DNA of 64,000 nucleotides from an uncultured Muribaculaceae bacterium (GCA_910587475.1 CAJUMR010000002.1:1-64000), one strand, 5' to 3'. Numbered from the stretch's first letter, positions 24,123-33,466 are shown. Made by a program: numbers and translations. The notes: generated by a model from the letters alone, not told the origin.

Positions 24123-26429
24123 TTATTTTACGGCGATGCGAGAGCTATGCTGGCCGTTGACGTTGAGAATGTAGATGCCGGTTGGTAGAGCCGAGGCATC
24201 GATCGTGGCCTGTTCGCCTTCAGCTGATGTCGAAGCGACTGTCTGTCCGGCGATGTTGATGAGTCGGGCGTTTACAGATTTCGCACCGTTAAGGGTCACA
24301 GCCCAGCAGCGGTCGCCCATAGGGGTCACCATGAGTTTGTCGCCGGCGTCAGCGGTGATGTCGTTGATGCCTGTAGAGCCGAGCACTTTTTTAAGGCCTT
24401 CGAGAGCGTTGAATTTACCGGCACCCCAGCGAAGAGGATTGCCTGATGCAGTGAACTGGTCAGTGGTGCAGGTCGACATGGCGATTTCGCGGACTTCGGC
24501 GGGCGTTAGAGTCGGGTCGGCTTCGAGCCATAAAGCTACGGCACCGGCAACGATCGGAGTTGCCATTGATGTGCCTTGCATGATACCCCACATGTCTTCG
24601 CGTGTGCCTAAAGTGTATTTTGCGCACGGGAATGTGCCGCTGTCGAGTGATTTTTGACCGGGAGTTGAAACAGATGCGATGATGCCGGTGCCGGGTGCGC
24701 TCAAATCAGGTTTGCGGCGGCCGTCGCAGAGAGTGCCGTAGCTTGAGAAGCCGGCAACATCGTCGAGTCCGAGGCCATAGATTTCGGGAGTCTGCGAATA
24801 CCAGTATATGGAGTTGGGAAGTATGCCCCATTGGTTGCGGGTGTTCCAGGCGCCGACGGCGATGGTGTTGTGGCCGCAAGCCATTGAGTTGATTGATATA
24901 TCAGAAGATCCGTCGCTCCAGCCGCTGACTCCGAGGCTTGACAACTCGCCCGATCCCTTGGTTGCACGATGGGCGAGGTCGATGTGCTGACCTTCGTTGC
25001 CTTTGACCACGAGACCGAGAACAAGGTGTCCGTCTGAATTAGTCAGTTTGTTGCAAGTAAGTGAGTACTGGAGATAGAGATTGTATCGGTTGTTAGTGTC
25101 GAGCTTTTTAGGGTTGACGATGATGTAACTTGAGGAAAACGCATCCTCGAAGTATTCGCTTGTGACGGTTACGTTGCTGTAGTTGCTTGTGCCGAGGATC
25201 GTGTTGCCTTTGCTCAGTCCGAGGGGACAGGTGAAAAGCACTTTGTTTTCGTCGGTGTCGTAAACAACAGCCGAGACATCGAAAGACTGCGAATCGCTGC
25301 CCCAGATGTCGATTATTCCGGTGAATGCTTCGCTGGAATTTGATGTGGCGATGAAGGTGTTGTAAGCTTCACCCGTAAGCGAACAGTTGGAATCTCCGTC
25401 ATTGCCTGCGGCTACAAACACGGGGATACTTTCAGCTATTTCGTCGAGGAAGAGAGTGAATGCGTCAGATCCGTCTTTCGGTCCGATGACAGAGCCTATC
25501 GACAGGTTGATCACGCCGGGTTTGCCGGAGTCGTGGATGTATTCTGAGATCTTCTGGAGACCGCCCATCATGTTTAGGTTAGTGAGAGATCCGGCTGCGG
25601 CTACGATCTCTGATTCTTTTGCCATGCCATAGAACGGAACCTGTTTGCCTTTGGGATATTTCAGTGCGTTGATCACTTCCTTCTGGTCGGTTCGCTGATC
25701 ATAGATGATCATAGATTTGACATTGGGGTAGCAGTATCCGGCCATACATCCGAGGGTGTGAGTGCCGTGAGAGCTTGAATTGGAATCGGTGCCTTCGTTG
25801 TCGGTGCCTTGGTTTATGGTTACGACTTTTTCGGGAGAGTCGTAATGAGTGACTGCAGAACCGTCGCTTTTGGTGTAGTTCCAGAAGTTGGTGATACGGC
25901 ACACTCCGTCTTCGTCTTTGAAGTTGTAATGGTCAGGGTAAAAACCGCTGTCAAATATGCCGGTGATCACGCCTTTTCCGGTGTAGGCCTGAGGCAGACC
26001 GTCACCGCCTTCGTGGATTGTGCTTACTCCTGTGAACTGTCGGGCGTAGTCGAGAAGTTGGTCGAAGTTTTCGACGAAAGATACAGATTTGACAAGATCG
26101 CTGTCGGCAAGGTCAATGATAGCGCTCATCGGACCTTCGGCAACAACAACGCTTTTTGTTGCGGCGCTGATCGAAAAACCGAGATCTTCGATCTGGGATG
26201 CAGTTGCTCCATCGGCCAGAATGATGGCGACAGAAGCAGTAGCTTCAGAGCGCGACGCTATATCTGTGCTGAACGGGATGTTGTCGACGAGCATCAAGGG
26301 CTTGGCCGGATCTTTTATGAACTGGAGGTATTGACCGGCGATGATCTCGCCTTTTGCATCAAATTTGTTTTCGGCGTTGGCTGTCAAAAAAATGGCAAGG
26401 GCAGCGGCCGTCAGATACTGTTTTTTCAT
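24123..26429 (-). CDS. Secreted S8 subtilisin-like protease with T9SS domain
   Basis: 768 residues. Signal peptide 1-19 (MKKQYLTAAALAIFLTANA). An N-terminal region (~20-130) looks like an inhibitor propeptide. The catalytic triad is complete: D160 (TGIFDSGFYPD), H221 (SSHGTHTLG) and S621 (GTSMATPIVAGA). The gap of 400 residues between H and S holds an inserted beta domain, as in lactocepin/C5a-peptidase-like and Bacteroidales S8 enzymes. The C-terminus (about 695-768, ...VNARLINIAGQTVAS...LPTGIYILNVNG...IAVK) is a type IX sorting domain, so the enzyme is exported over the outer membrane. Substrate unknown. It stands alone with its own promoter and terminator. Confidence 0.92.
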   Translation of the reverse strand: MKKQYLTAAALAIFLTANAENKFDAKGEIIAGQYLQFIKDPAKPLMLVDNIPFSTDIASRSEATASVAIILADGATASQIEDLGFSISAATKSVVVAEGPMSAIIDLADSDLVKSVSFVENFDQLLDYARQFTGVSTIHEGGDGLPQAYTGKGVITGIFDSGFYPDHYNFKDEDGVCRITNFWNYTKSDGSAVTHYDSPEKVVTINQGTDNEGTDSNSSSHGTHTLGCMAGYCYPNVKSMIIYDQRTDQKEVINALKYPKGKQVPFYGMAKESEIVAAAGSLTNLNMMGGLQKISEYIHDSGKPGVINLSIGSVIGPKDGSDAFTLFLDEIAESIPVFVAAGNDGDSNCSLTGEAYNTFIATSNSSEAFTGIIDIWGSDSQSFDVSAVVYDTDENKVLFTCPLGLSKGNTILGTSNYSNVTVTSEYFEDAFSSSYIIVNPKKLDTNNRYNLYLQYSLTCNKLTNSDGHLVLGLVVKGNEGQHIDLAHRATKGSGELSSLGVSGWSDGSSDISINSMACGHNTIAVGAWNTRNQWGILPNSIYWYSQTPEIYGLGLDDVAGFSSYGTLCDGRRKPDLSAPGTGIIASVSTPGQKSLDSGTFPCAKYTLGTREDMWGIMQGTSMATPIVAGAVALWLEADPTLTPAEVREIAMSTCTTDQFTASGNPLRWGAGKFNALEGLKKVLGSTGINDITADAGDKLMVTPMGDRCWAVTLNGAKSVNARLINIAGQTVASTSAEGEQATIDASALPTGIYILNVNGQHSSRIAVK

Positions 26430-26506
26430 ATAAAAAAAGGATCAAATATTTCATGAAAACGGGTTGCGCGCTTTTCTGTGCAAAACAAAGTGCAACCAAT
26501 CGAATG

Positions 26507-26514
26507 CAAAGATA
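26507..26514 (-). promoter_or_regulatory. -7 box of the subtilase gene
   Basis: TATCTTTG on the minus strand, about 78 bases before the ATG. Confidence 0.5.
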
Positions 26515-26573
26515 TAGCTTTTTGCAATATAAACATCAGTATTTTTAGTTAAAAGTGACAGGCGCAAGCAAAA

Positions 26574-26600
26574 GGCTCCGATTCTTCACGAGTCGGAGCC
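26574..26600. terminator. Orphan hairpin in the subtilase/tsaC divergent region
   Basis: GGCTCCGA (26574-26581) pairs with TCGGAGCC (26593-26600). On the minus strand TTTTGCTTG follows, so it looks like a minus-strand terminator, but no annotated minus-strand gene ends here. Apart from this hairpin and the two promoters, I see nothing in the 435 bases between 26429 and 26865. Confidence 0.45.
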
Positions 26601-26797
26601 ATTCTATCTAATCAAAAAAAGTTAGTGTATTACTATGTTTTCGTAGCGCGACGAAATTCGTTTATGAAAAAGCTATAAATTTTATTGTTTGCTTGTTTTG
26701 ACGTGTTGGGATGGTGAAGGTTTAATTTTGTGATTAGATTTAATATACGTTAACAATTTTCGCGGTTTTTGCAAAGCCCGAAGTATGGCATGGCATG

Positions 26798-26827
26798 TTT
26801 GAAACTCGTAAAAAATCATTAACTTTG
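26798..26827 (+). promoter_or_regulatory. Promoter of tsaC
   Basis: TTTG (26798-26801), 18-base spacer, TAACTTTG (26820-26827); close to the Bacteroidota consensus. It lies 37 bases before the ATG. Confidence 0.7.
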
Positions 26828-26864
26828 TAGAAAATGATTTATAAGATCTCACCAATATTAATAT

Positions 26865-27440
26865 ATGGACGAATACTTTAATGACGATCTGAAAAGTTGC
26901 ATAGAGGTTTTGCGTAAAGGCGGATTGATCATATATCCGACCGACACAGTCTGGGGCATCGGATGTGACGCTACAAACAGTGATGCGGTCAAAAAGGTCT
27001 ATGCTCTGAAGCAACGCGAAGATTCAAAGGCATTGATCACTTTGGTCGATTCTGTTGCGGCTCTGGAGCGCGTGGTTACCGATGTTCCGGAGGTAGCCTA
27101 TCAGCTGATCGATGTAGCTGTCGATCCGATGACTGTCGTGTATGACCGCGGAGTCGGTGTGGCTCCCGAACTGCTTGCGTCAGATGGAAGTATAGGAGTC
27201 AGAGTCACCTCCGAGCCATTTTCTCAGGAATTGTGCCGACGTTTCCGACGCCCGATAGTGTCGACGTCGATCAATATCAGTGGAGAACCTTCGCCTAAAT
27301 GTTTCGGAGACATTTCGCCCGAGCTGCTTGAGGCTGTCGACTATGTGTGTCGGACAAAACGCGACGAACCATGGGCGACCAAGCCTTCGACCGTGATTAA
27401 GTTGTCGGACGGTGGACTTATAAAGATATTGCGTAAGTAA
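26865..27440 (+). CDS. tsaC: L-threonylcarbamoyladenylate synthase
   Basis: Makes threonylcarbamoyl-AMP from threonine, bicarbonate and ATP for the t6A modification of ANN-decoding tRNAs. The YrdC/Sua5 core is complete: GGLIIYPTDTVWGIGCDA near residue 19, KQREDSKAL (nucleotide binding) near 47, SIGVRVTSEPFSQELC and RPIVSTSINISGEPSP. At 191 residues it is the short TsaC form, without the Sua5 C-terminal domain. It is followed after 54 bases by a sugar transferase gene on the same strand. Confidence 0.94.
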   Translation: MDEYFNDDLKSCIEVLRKGGLIIYPTDTVWGIGCDATNSDAVKKVYALKQREDSKALITLVDSVAALERVVTDVPEVAYQLIDVAVDPMTVVYDRGVGVAPELLASDGSIGVRVTSEPFSQELCRRFRRPIVSTSINISGEPSPKCFGDISPELLEAVDYVCRTKRDEPWATKPSTVIKLSDGGLIKILRK

Positions 27441-27494
27441 ATGCCGGTGCATTATGTCCGACACATATATAATATAGTATCGCTTCGGTAAGGA

Positions 27495-28913
27495 ATGGCA
27501 GATAAAGTTTCGGTCAGACAACGGATAGTCTATGCGGCAGGTGATCTGCTGGCATGCGAAGCTGCAACGCTGGTGTTTAATCTGGCGCGTCATTTGCGCA
27601 TTCATTCCGATGGAGCTGTAAGTTTTGCCGATTGGTCGTGCGACCCGTATGTCAGACTCAGTTATCTTGCGTTTCCATGCGTGATGTTGCTGATCTATGC
27701 GGTGTTGGGCTTTTATAACGATCCTCTTTACAAGTCGAGATATGAACTCGTTACGAATTCGGCTCTCGGTGCATTGTTAGGCTCTCTCGCGATCTATTTC
27801 GCCACGATGGTGAATGACAACTTCAACGAGAGAAGCATCCATTATAGTCTTTTGCTGATATTGTGGCTGTCTTATTTTGTAATGACAACAGGCGTCAGGT
27901 TTGTGATCAGGGCTTTACTTCTGATGCGGGCGGTCGACGGAGTTGACACGTTCAATGTTGTCGTAGTCGGCCCTCCGGCAGAGGCTGAAGCCTATGCGGT
28001 GCGTCTTGAGACAAACAACAGGCGTATGGGTTACCGGGTGGTCGGCCTTGTCGGAAATTCCGACGACGCAGCGCGTGAAAGCGTAAAGTATGAAATGATC
28101 TCTTATGATGATCTTCCGGAATTCATAATGCACAGCAATGTCAAGGCCTTTGTGGTGATCGCAAGCCGCGACCGTCAGCGTGAGTCCATCGAAGCGATAA
28201 ACCGCTTGATCCCGTTAGGACTGACGATATTGTTGCCGATTGATTTTTATAACATTGTAACGTCGCGACCGAAACTCAGCAATATTATTGGAGAACCGCT
28301 TGTCGACATCACCACCCCCGGTCTGTCGGCTGCGGCATCGAATCTGAAGCGCATTGGCGATGTGATCGTATCGGCGTGTGCGTTGATAGCGCTTGTGCCG
28401 GTCGGACTCGTGATTGCTTGTCTGATCAAACTCGACTCCCCGGGCCCTGTCTTTTACCGGCAGGAACGAGTGGGGCTGCACGGGAGAAAGTTCAATATCG
28501 TCAAATTCCGTTCGATGATCGTCGATGCCGAGAAGTCAGGACCGGCGCTCAGTTCGAGCCGCGACGACCGCATCACCCGTGTCGGCCATGTACTCCGCAA
28601 GTATCGTTTCGACGAGCTGCCTCAGTTCTGGAATGTATTCCGCGGCGATATGTCGCTGGTCGGGCCGCGTCCGGAGCGTGAGTTCTATCTTGAACAACTT
28701 CGTCGGCTTGAACCCTCAGTGTGTACGATCCACAATGTGCGTCCGGGGCTTACGTCGCTCGGCATGGTTAAATATGGTTATGCTTCAGATCTTCATGCGA
28801 TGACGGAGCGTCTGTACTACGATCTGCTTTACGTCGAAAATATATCGTTTCCGCTTGATTTGAAAATATTGTTTCACACGGTCAATACCGTCATAACCGG
28901 TAAAGGCATATAG
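27495..28913 (+). CDS. Polyprenyl-phosphate sugar phosphotransferase (WcaJ/PglC-like)
   Basis: 472 residues. Four to five membrane helices in the first ~140 residues, a Rossmann-like cytoplasmic part (~150-270, FNVVVVGPPAEAEAYA) and a C-terminal bacterial sugar-transferase domain (~275-465). The latter holds the membrane re-entrant helix and DSPGPVFYRQERVGLHGR, FRSM, DELPQFWNVFRGDMSLVGPRP. Such enzymes put the first sugar 1-phosphate on undecaprenyl phosphate to start capsule or exopolysaccharide repeat synthesis. No glycosyltransferase or flippase genes follow, so it is not inside a capsule locus. Confidence 0.9.
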   Translation: MADKVSVRQRIVYAAGDLLACEAATLVFNLARHLRIHSDGAVSFADWSCDPYVRLSYLAFPCVMLLIYAVLGFYNDPLYKSRYELVTNSALGALLGSLAIYFATMVNDNFNERSIHYSLLLILWLSYFVMTTGVRFVIRALLLMRAVDGVDTFNVVVVGPPAEAEAYAVRLETNNRRMGYRVVGLVGNSDDAARESVKYEMISYDDLPEFIMHSNVKAFVVIASRDRQRESIEAINRLIPLGLTILLPIDFYNIVTSRPKLSNIIGEPLVDITTPGLSAAASNLKRIGDVIVSACALIALVPVGLVIACLIKLDSPGPVFYRQERVGLHGRKFNIVKFRSMIVDAEKSGPALSSSRDDRITRVGHVLRKYRFDELPQFWNVFRGDMSLVGPRPEREFYLEQLRRLEPSVCTIHNVRPGLTSLGMVKYGYASDLHAMTERLYYDLLYVENISFPLDLKILFHTVNTVITGKGI

Positions 28914-28986
28914 CGGAAATATCTTAGATAAAGAACCGATTGATTTAGTGTTAAAACTACAACCCATAACTCACTGATGCTTCAAT

Positions 28987-30807
28987 ATGGAAGAACCTGA
29001 TGCAATACAAACGGAAGGTAAACAGAAACGAGGACTTCATGAAATGTTCATGCGTTTTTTGTTGTGGCGTGAGAAGCATGTCAAGGAGCGTGATTTCCTT
29101 TTGTTTGTCGCGTTTCTTGTCGGAATATTCGGAGGCTTGGCAGCTATAGTGCTGAAAGTCGCTATCCATTTGATATCATCGGCCTTGACATCGCGGGTCA
29201 ACATCAGCGCAGGCAATTATGTCTATATCGTTCTGCCTGCGATAGGAGTTGTGTTGGCGGCTCTTTTTGTGCGCTACATTGTAAAGGACAATATCAGTCA
29301 TGGTGTGACGCGCGTACTATATGCCATATCTCAGAATAAGAGCCGGCTCAAACGGCATAATATCTGGTCGTCGATTGTGGCCAGTTCGGTGACAATCGGT
29401 TTCGGAGGTTCGGTCGGAGCCGAGGGCCCGATCGTGTTTGCCGGAGCAGCCATCGGGTCCAATATAGGCCAGATGTTCCGCATGTCGCCGAGAACATTGA
29501 TGATTCTTGTAGGTTGCGGAGCCGCGGCAGGCATAGCCGGCATATTCAAAGCTCCGATCGCCGGAATGCTTTTCACACTTGAGGTGCTGATGCTCGATCT
29601 GACCGCTGTGTCGGTTATGCCGTTGCTGATCGCATCGATCACGAGTGCGACGCTTGCATATGTCTATACGGGCTATGATTTCGAGTTTTTCTTCATCCAG
29701 AGCGAGGAATTTTATATGGCTAAAATTCCATATGTGCTGCTTCTCGGTGTGTTTTGTGGCCTTGTGTCGCTCTATTTTACCAGAGTGATGAACATGATGG
29801 AAAACTTCTTTCATCGGTTCAAAAACAAATGGAACAAGACCCTTGTCGGCTGTCTGATCCTGTCGGTGCTGGTGTTCATATTTCCACCTCTTTACGGCGA
29901 AGGTTATGGTTCGATCGTCGGTCTTCTCAACGGCGACCCGTCGTCGATAGTCAATGGCTCGGTGTTTTACGGCGACCGAAATCAGGTGTGGTTCATCATA
30001 CTGTTTATCGCGTTGATCATATTGACAAAGGCATTTGCGACATCATCGACCAATGGCGCCGGTGGCGTCGGCGGCACATTCGCGCCATCGCTTTATGTCG
30101 GATGTATGGCCGGCTTCCTTTTTGCATATGTGGCAAATCTTATCGGTTTTGAGACGGCTCTTTCGACAAAAAATTTTGCATTGATAGGTATGGCCGGTGT
30201 GATGAGTGCCGTGATGCATGCGCCATTGATGGCTATATTCTTGACTGCCGAACTTACTGGAGGCTACGATCTGTTTCTGCCGTTGCTGATTGTGTCGACG
30301 ATTTCTTATGGTACGATTAAGATATTCGAGCCATACAGCATCTACACTATGCGACTTGCCAAACGAGGCGAGCTGCTGACACATGAAAAGGATAAGGCCG
30401 TGCTGACGCTGTTGAAAATGGACAGCGTCATTGAACGTGATTTCTTGACTGTCAGACCTGAAATGTCGCTCAAACAAATGGTCGACACGATAGCCAAATC
30501 CAACCGAAATCTGTTTCCGGTTGTCGATGGCGAAGGCCGTCTGCTCGGTGTTGTGCTGCTCGACGATATACGAAACATAATGTTCAGGCCTGATCTGTAC
30601 AGAAAAATGTATGTCGACAAGTTTATGTCCATACCTCCTGCAAAAATTGAGGTAGGGGAAAGCATGGACCGTGTGATGAAAATCTTTGATGACACCGGTG
30701 CGTGGAATTTACCGGTGGTTGAGGATGGCCGTTACATAGGCTTTGTCAGCAAAAGCAAGATTTTCAACTCTTACCGCAGGGTGTTGCGTCACTATTGCGA
30801 GGATTGA
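28987..30807 (+). CDS. ClC-family chloride channel/transporter with CBS pair
   Basis: 606 residues. Residues ~35-445 form a ClC membrane domain: GSVGAEGPIVFAGAAIGS (~141-158) with gating glutamate E146, GIFKAPIAGMLFTLEV (~185-200) and GGVGGTFAPSLYVG (third selectivity segment). Residues ~470-600 are two CBS domains for cytosolic regulation. At the site of the 'proton glutamate' of E. coli ClC-ec1 (E203) this protein has V200, the residue type seen in ClC channels. The function could thus be a passive anion channel rather than H+/Cl- exchange; this is inference. The ATG at 28987 follows a 73-base gap after the sugar transferase; a terminator follows. Confidence 0.9.
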   Translation: MEEPDAIQTEGKQKRGLHEMFMRFLLWREKHVKERDFLLFVAFLVGIFGGLAAIVLKVAIHLISSALTSRVNISAGNYVYIVLPAIGVVLAALFVRYIVKDNISHGVTRVLYAISQNKSRLKRHNIWSSIVASSVTIGFGGSVGAEGPIVFAGAAIGSNIGQMFRMSPRTLMILVGCGAAAGIAGIFKAPIAGMLFTLEVLMLDLTAVSVMPLLIASITSATLAYVYTGYDFEFFFIQSEEFYMAKIPYVLLLGVFCGLVSLYFTRVMNMMENFFHRFKNKWNKTLVGCLILSVLVFIFPPLYGEGYGSIVGLLNGDPSSIVNGSVFYGDRNQVWFIILFIALIILTKAFATSSTNGAGGVGGTFAPSLYVGCMAGFLFAYVANLIGFETALSTKNFALIGMAGVMSAVMHAPLMAIFLTAELTGGYDLFLPLLIVSTISYGTIKIFEPYSIYTMRLAKRGELLTHEKDKAVLTLLKMDSVIERDFLTVRPEMSLKQMVDTIAKSNRNLFPVVDGEGRLLGVVLLDDIRNIMFRPDLYRKMYVDKFMSIPPAKIEVGESMDRVMKIFDDTGAWNLPVVEDGRYIGFVSKSKIFNSYRRVLRHYCED

Positions 30808-30810
30808 AAC

Positions 30811-30841
30811 AAAAAAAGATCGCCTTCGGGCGATCTTTTTT
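30811..30841. terminator. Bidirectional terminator between ClC and Spy-like genes
   Basis: AAAAAAAGATCGCC, loop TTCG, GGCGATCTTTTTT. A-tract and T-tract on either side allow it to stop both convergent transcripts. Confidence 0.92.
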
Positions 30842-30859
30842 GTTTCGGTTCAAGAGGGA

Positions 30860-31354
30860 TTAAGACTTTGTGTTGCTGCCGGTCTTCGGGGCTTTGTTTG
30901 CATTTCGGCGGTTGCGGTTGTCGTTCTTCCGCATGCCGTCTTTGTGCTTTGCTTTGCCGGGAGCTGAAGCTGCGATATTTTCGAGGTAAGTTACATACTG
31001 CTCAGGAGTGAGGATGGCTTTGACTTTAGCAAGGTAATCGCGTTTGTCTTGGCGGCGGTTATTCTTCATGTCGCTCGTTGCAGGACATTCGTTGATCTTC
31101 TTGTCGCACTGTTGGTTGCCGTTGGCCTTGTCGCATTTCTGAGGTTTGAGAGCCTCGAGCTTGGCCTGCTGGTCGGCGGTGAGAGTGATGCCTTCGAATG
31201 GGTTGAATGCCTTGCATTCGCGCTTATTGCCGTCTTTGGTGCGGCAACATTCTTTTTTCTGTTTGGAATTATTATTAGAGTCGTTTGCTGCGAAGCAGAT
31301 TGAAGATCCGGTTGCGAATAAGATTGCTGCAAGTAATAATGCTTTTGTTTTCAT
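30860..31354 (-). CDS. Exported Spy/CpxP-like (LTxxQ) protein with Cys-rich insert
   Basis: 164 residues. Signal peptide 1-22 (MKTKALLLAAILFATGSSICFA). The helical pattern GITLTADQQAKLEAL (~54-68) and AILTPEQYVTYLENI (~115-129) corresponds to the paired LTxxQ repeats of the Spy/CpxP/CnrR-like periplasmic chaperone or metal-sensor family. It also holds cysteines in ECCRTKDGNKREC and in KCDKANGNQQCDKKINEC (six in all) and a basic, Asn-rich tail. The cysteines are unusual for the family and could bind metal or form disulfides. It is isolated; its promoter is not clear. Confidence 0.6.
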   Translation of the reverse strand: MKTKALLLAAILFATGSSICFAANDSNNNSKQKKECCRTKDGNKRECKAFNPFEGITLTADQQAKLEALKPQKCDKANGNQQCDKKINECPATSDMKNNRRQDKRDYLAKVKAILTPEQYVTYLENIAASAPGKAKHKDGMRKNDNRNRRNANKAPKTGSNTKS

Positions 31355-31565
31355 AATGAAAATAATGTTTTAAATAGATTGTTATTTCGTTTCAGTTACG
31401 TCATTTTGACTGCTAAGTGTTCGTGAGGTTTAATTGCGGCGGATGATTTATAATCCGTTAACTGATATGATTTGTTCTTAACATATTCATTCCGGTGGCT
31501 GAATGAATGATGAGGCATCAGACTGCGGCTCTGCTCTGACGATGTGTGGCCATCAGACAACGATA

Positions 31566-31597
31566 GTTGTGTATGTTGATTGAACTTCTTATCTTTG
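31566..31597 (+). promoter_or_regulatory. Promoter of the PASTA-rluD operon
   Basis: GTTG (31566-31569), 20-base spacer, TATCTTTG (31590-31597). It lies 46 bases before the PASTA ATG. Confidence 0.6.
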
Positions 31598-31643
31598 CAA
31601 GACATTAGATGATCGGCTAAGATCCGATCTAAAGTAAAATGAT

Positions 31644-32288
31644 ATGACAGAATCAACATCGCCAATAAAACAATTCATAAAGAACCATCCGGTTATATCC
31701 AATCTCTTTTTGATGGTCGTGGTGGCATGCCTTATAGTGTGGGGCACGCTGCTGTTTTTAGATTCATGGACTAATCATGGGTCTGTGTCGACAGTGCCTC
31801 AAGTGAAGGGCATGAGTTATAGTCAGGCCGCATTGCTCTTGGCTGAGAATGATCTGACTGTAGAGATATCAGATTCAATATATGATAGGAATGCCAGGCC
31901 AGGCACTGTTGTGGAATCGTGGCCGCGGGCAGGAGCTGTTGTCAAGAATGGCCGTCAGGTCTATGTTACGATCACAGCCTTTTCGCCCAAACAGGTTACC
32001 GTGGCCATGCCGGTGATCGGCGTTTCGTCGCGCCAGGCCGTCAGCTATCTGGAAGCATTGGGCGTTTCGTCGGTGCGTTTGGTCAGTGTCCCGTCGAGTT
32101 ACCCTGATCTCGTGGAGAATGCCTATGCCGACGGAAAGACACTGACTGTCGGCACGTCGTTTCCGGTGACTGCGTCGGTGACGCTTGAGGTCGGCTCGGC
32201 TCCGATCGACACATTTGAGACTGATTCGTTAGATGTGGCAGTCGATGGTGCTATCGACGAAATCGAATTTGAAAATGAAGATTTCTGA
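31644..32288 (+). CDS. Membrane-anchored PASTA-domain protein
   Basis: 214 residues: short cytoplasmic N-terminus, one membrane helix (about 18-37), then two PASTA domains (~45-112 and ~113-188) with the usual 'VPQVKGMSYSQAALLLAEN' and 'MPVIGVSSRQAVSYLEA' starts, and an acidic tail. PASTA domains bind peptidoglycan or muropeptides. There is no kinase or transpeptidase domain attached. It overlaps rluD by 14 bases, a linkage that I recall in other Bacteroidales and that suggests coupled translation. Confidence 0.85.
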   Translation: MTESTSPIKQFIKNHPVISNLFLMVVVACLIVWGTLLFLDSWTNHGSVSTVPQVKGMSYSQAALLLAENDLTVEISDSIYDRNARPGTVVESWPRAGAVVKNGRQVYVTITAFSPKQVTVAMPVIGVSSRQAVSYLEALGVSSVRLVSVPSSYPDLVENAYADGKTLTVGTSFPVTASVTLEVGSAPIDTFETDSLDVAVDGAIDEIEFENEDF

Positions 32289-33384
32289 TAAGCCGCTGCA
32301 GGCTGATGCTACAACTGTGGAGCTTTCAGCCATTGATGATGAATTGGATCAGGACGTTTCAGGCGATGAGCCTGACGAGGGCTCTGGCCTTTACGAGCAT
32401 TTCCGTTTTGTAGCTGACAAGGGGCAGGCACTGCTGCGCGTCGACAAGTTCCTGGTGTCAAGGCTTGAAAAATCTTCGCGTAATCGTGTGCAGCAAGCAG
32501 CTGAGGCCGGCTGTATTCTGGTCAACGGCCGTGCGGTTAAAAGTAACTACAGGGTCAAGCCGCTCGATGTGGTGCAGGTGGTGATGGATCGTCCGCGCTA
32601 TGAGTGCGAGATCATCGCTCAGGATATTCCGCTCGATATAGTGTATGAGGATGCCGATCTGCTTGTAGTCAACAAACCGGCCGGTCTTGTCGTGCATCCC
32701 GGTCACGGAAATTATGACGGAACACTTGTCAATGCGCTCGCATGGCATTTCAAGGATAATCCTGATTATGATGTCAATGATCCGCGCATGGGCCTTGTCC
32801 ATCGCATCGACAAGGACACATCGGGTCTGCTTGTAGTGGCAAAGACTCCAGATGCCAAGACCCATCTCGGCCGTCAGTTCTTCAACAAGACAACAAAGCG
32901 CGAGTACAATGCTGTGGTGTGGGGAGTGCCCGATCCGCTGTCAGGCCGGATTGAGGGTAACATCGGCCGTTCGCTGCGCGACCGGTTGCAGATGGCCGTT
33001 TTTCCCGACGGGGATATGGGCAAACATGCCGTCACACACTATGAGGTGCTCGAATCATTTGGCCATGCATCTCTTGTGCGTTGTGTGCTTGAGACGGGTC
33101 GAACCCATCAGATCAGAGTGCATATGCGCCATATCGGCCATCCTCTTTTCAATGACGCGCGCTATGGCGGCGATCAGGTGTTGAGAGGAGTTCAGTCGGC
33201 TAAGTACAAGTCATTTATAGATAATTGTTTCAAAACTTGTCCGAGACAGGCGTTGCATGCCAAGACTCTCGGCTTCGTGCATCCCCGCACCGGCGAAGAG
33301 ATGTTTTTTTCGTCTGAAATCCCGGCCGATATGACTGAACTTATCGAACGGTGGCGCAACTATGCGAAGGCGACAGTATCATGA
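32275..33384 (+). CDS. RluD-type 23S rRNA pseudouridine synthase
   Basis: 369 residues from ATG 32275. An S4 RNA-binding domain (~46-105, LRVDKFLVSRLEKSSRNRVQQ... GCILVNGRAV) is followed by the catalytic domain with HRIDKDTSGLLVVAKT holding the nucleophilic Asp, and RTHQIRVHMRHIGHPLF. The layout matches RluD/RluC, which modify 23S rRNA; helix 69 (RluD site) is the likely target. An ATG at 32233 in frame would add 14 residues but overlap the upstream gene by 56 bases; the A-rich context at 32275 is better. Confidence 0.88.
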   Translation: MKISDKPLQADATTVELSAIDDELDQDVSGDEPDEGSGLYEHFRFVADKGQALLRVDKFLVSRLEKSSRNRVQQAAEAGCILVNGRAVKSNYRVKPLDVVQVVMDRPRYECEIIAQDIPLDIVYEDADLLVVNKPAGLVVHPGHGNYDGTLVNALAWHFKDNPDYDVNDPRMGLVHRIDKDTSGLLVVAKTPDAKTHLGRQFFNKTTKREYNAVVWGVPDPLSGRIEGNIGRSLRDRLQMAVFPDGDMGKHAVTHYEVLESFGHASLVRCVLETGRTHQIRVHMRHIGHPLFNDARYGGDQVLRGVQSAKYKSFIDNCFKTCPRQALHAKTLGFVHPRTGEEMFFSSEIPADMTELIERWRNYAKATVS

Positions 33385-33466
33385 TTGATCGAGGCGTCGA
33401 GTTCTGTTATCTCTTAAATGACCTTAAACTATTGTGTGCGTTTGCTGCAATATGAAAAAAAAATAT

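Noticed and set aside
26682..27014. 110-codon minus-strand frame overlapping tsaC
   Set aside because: Covers the tsaC promoter and coding start; no motif. Considered as source of the orphan terminator transcript but not supported.
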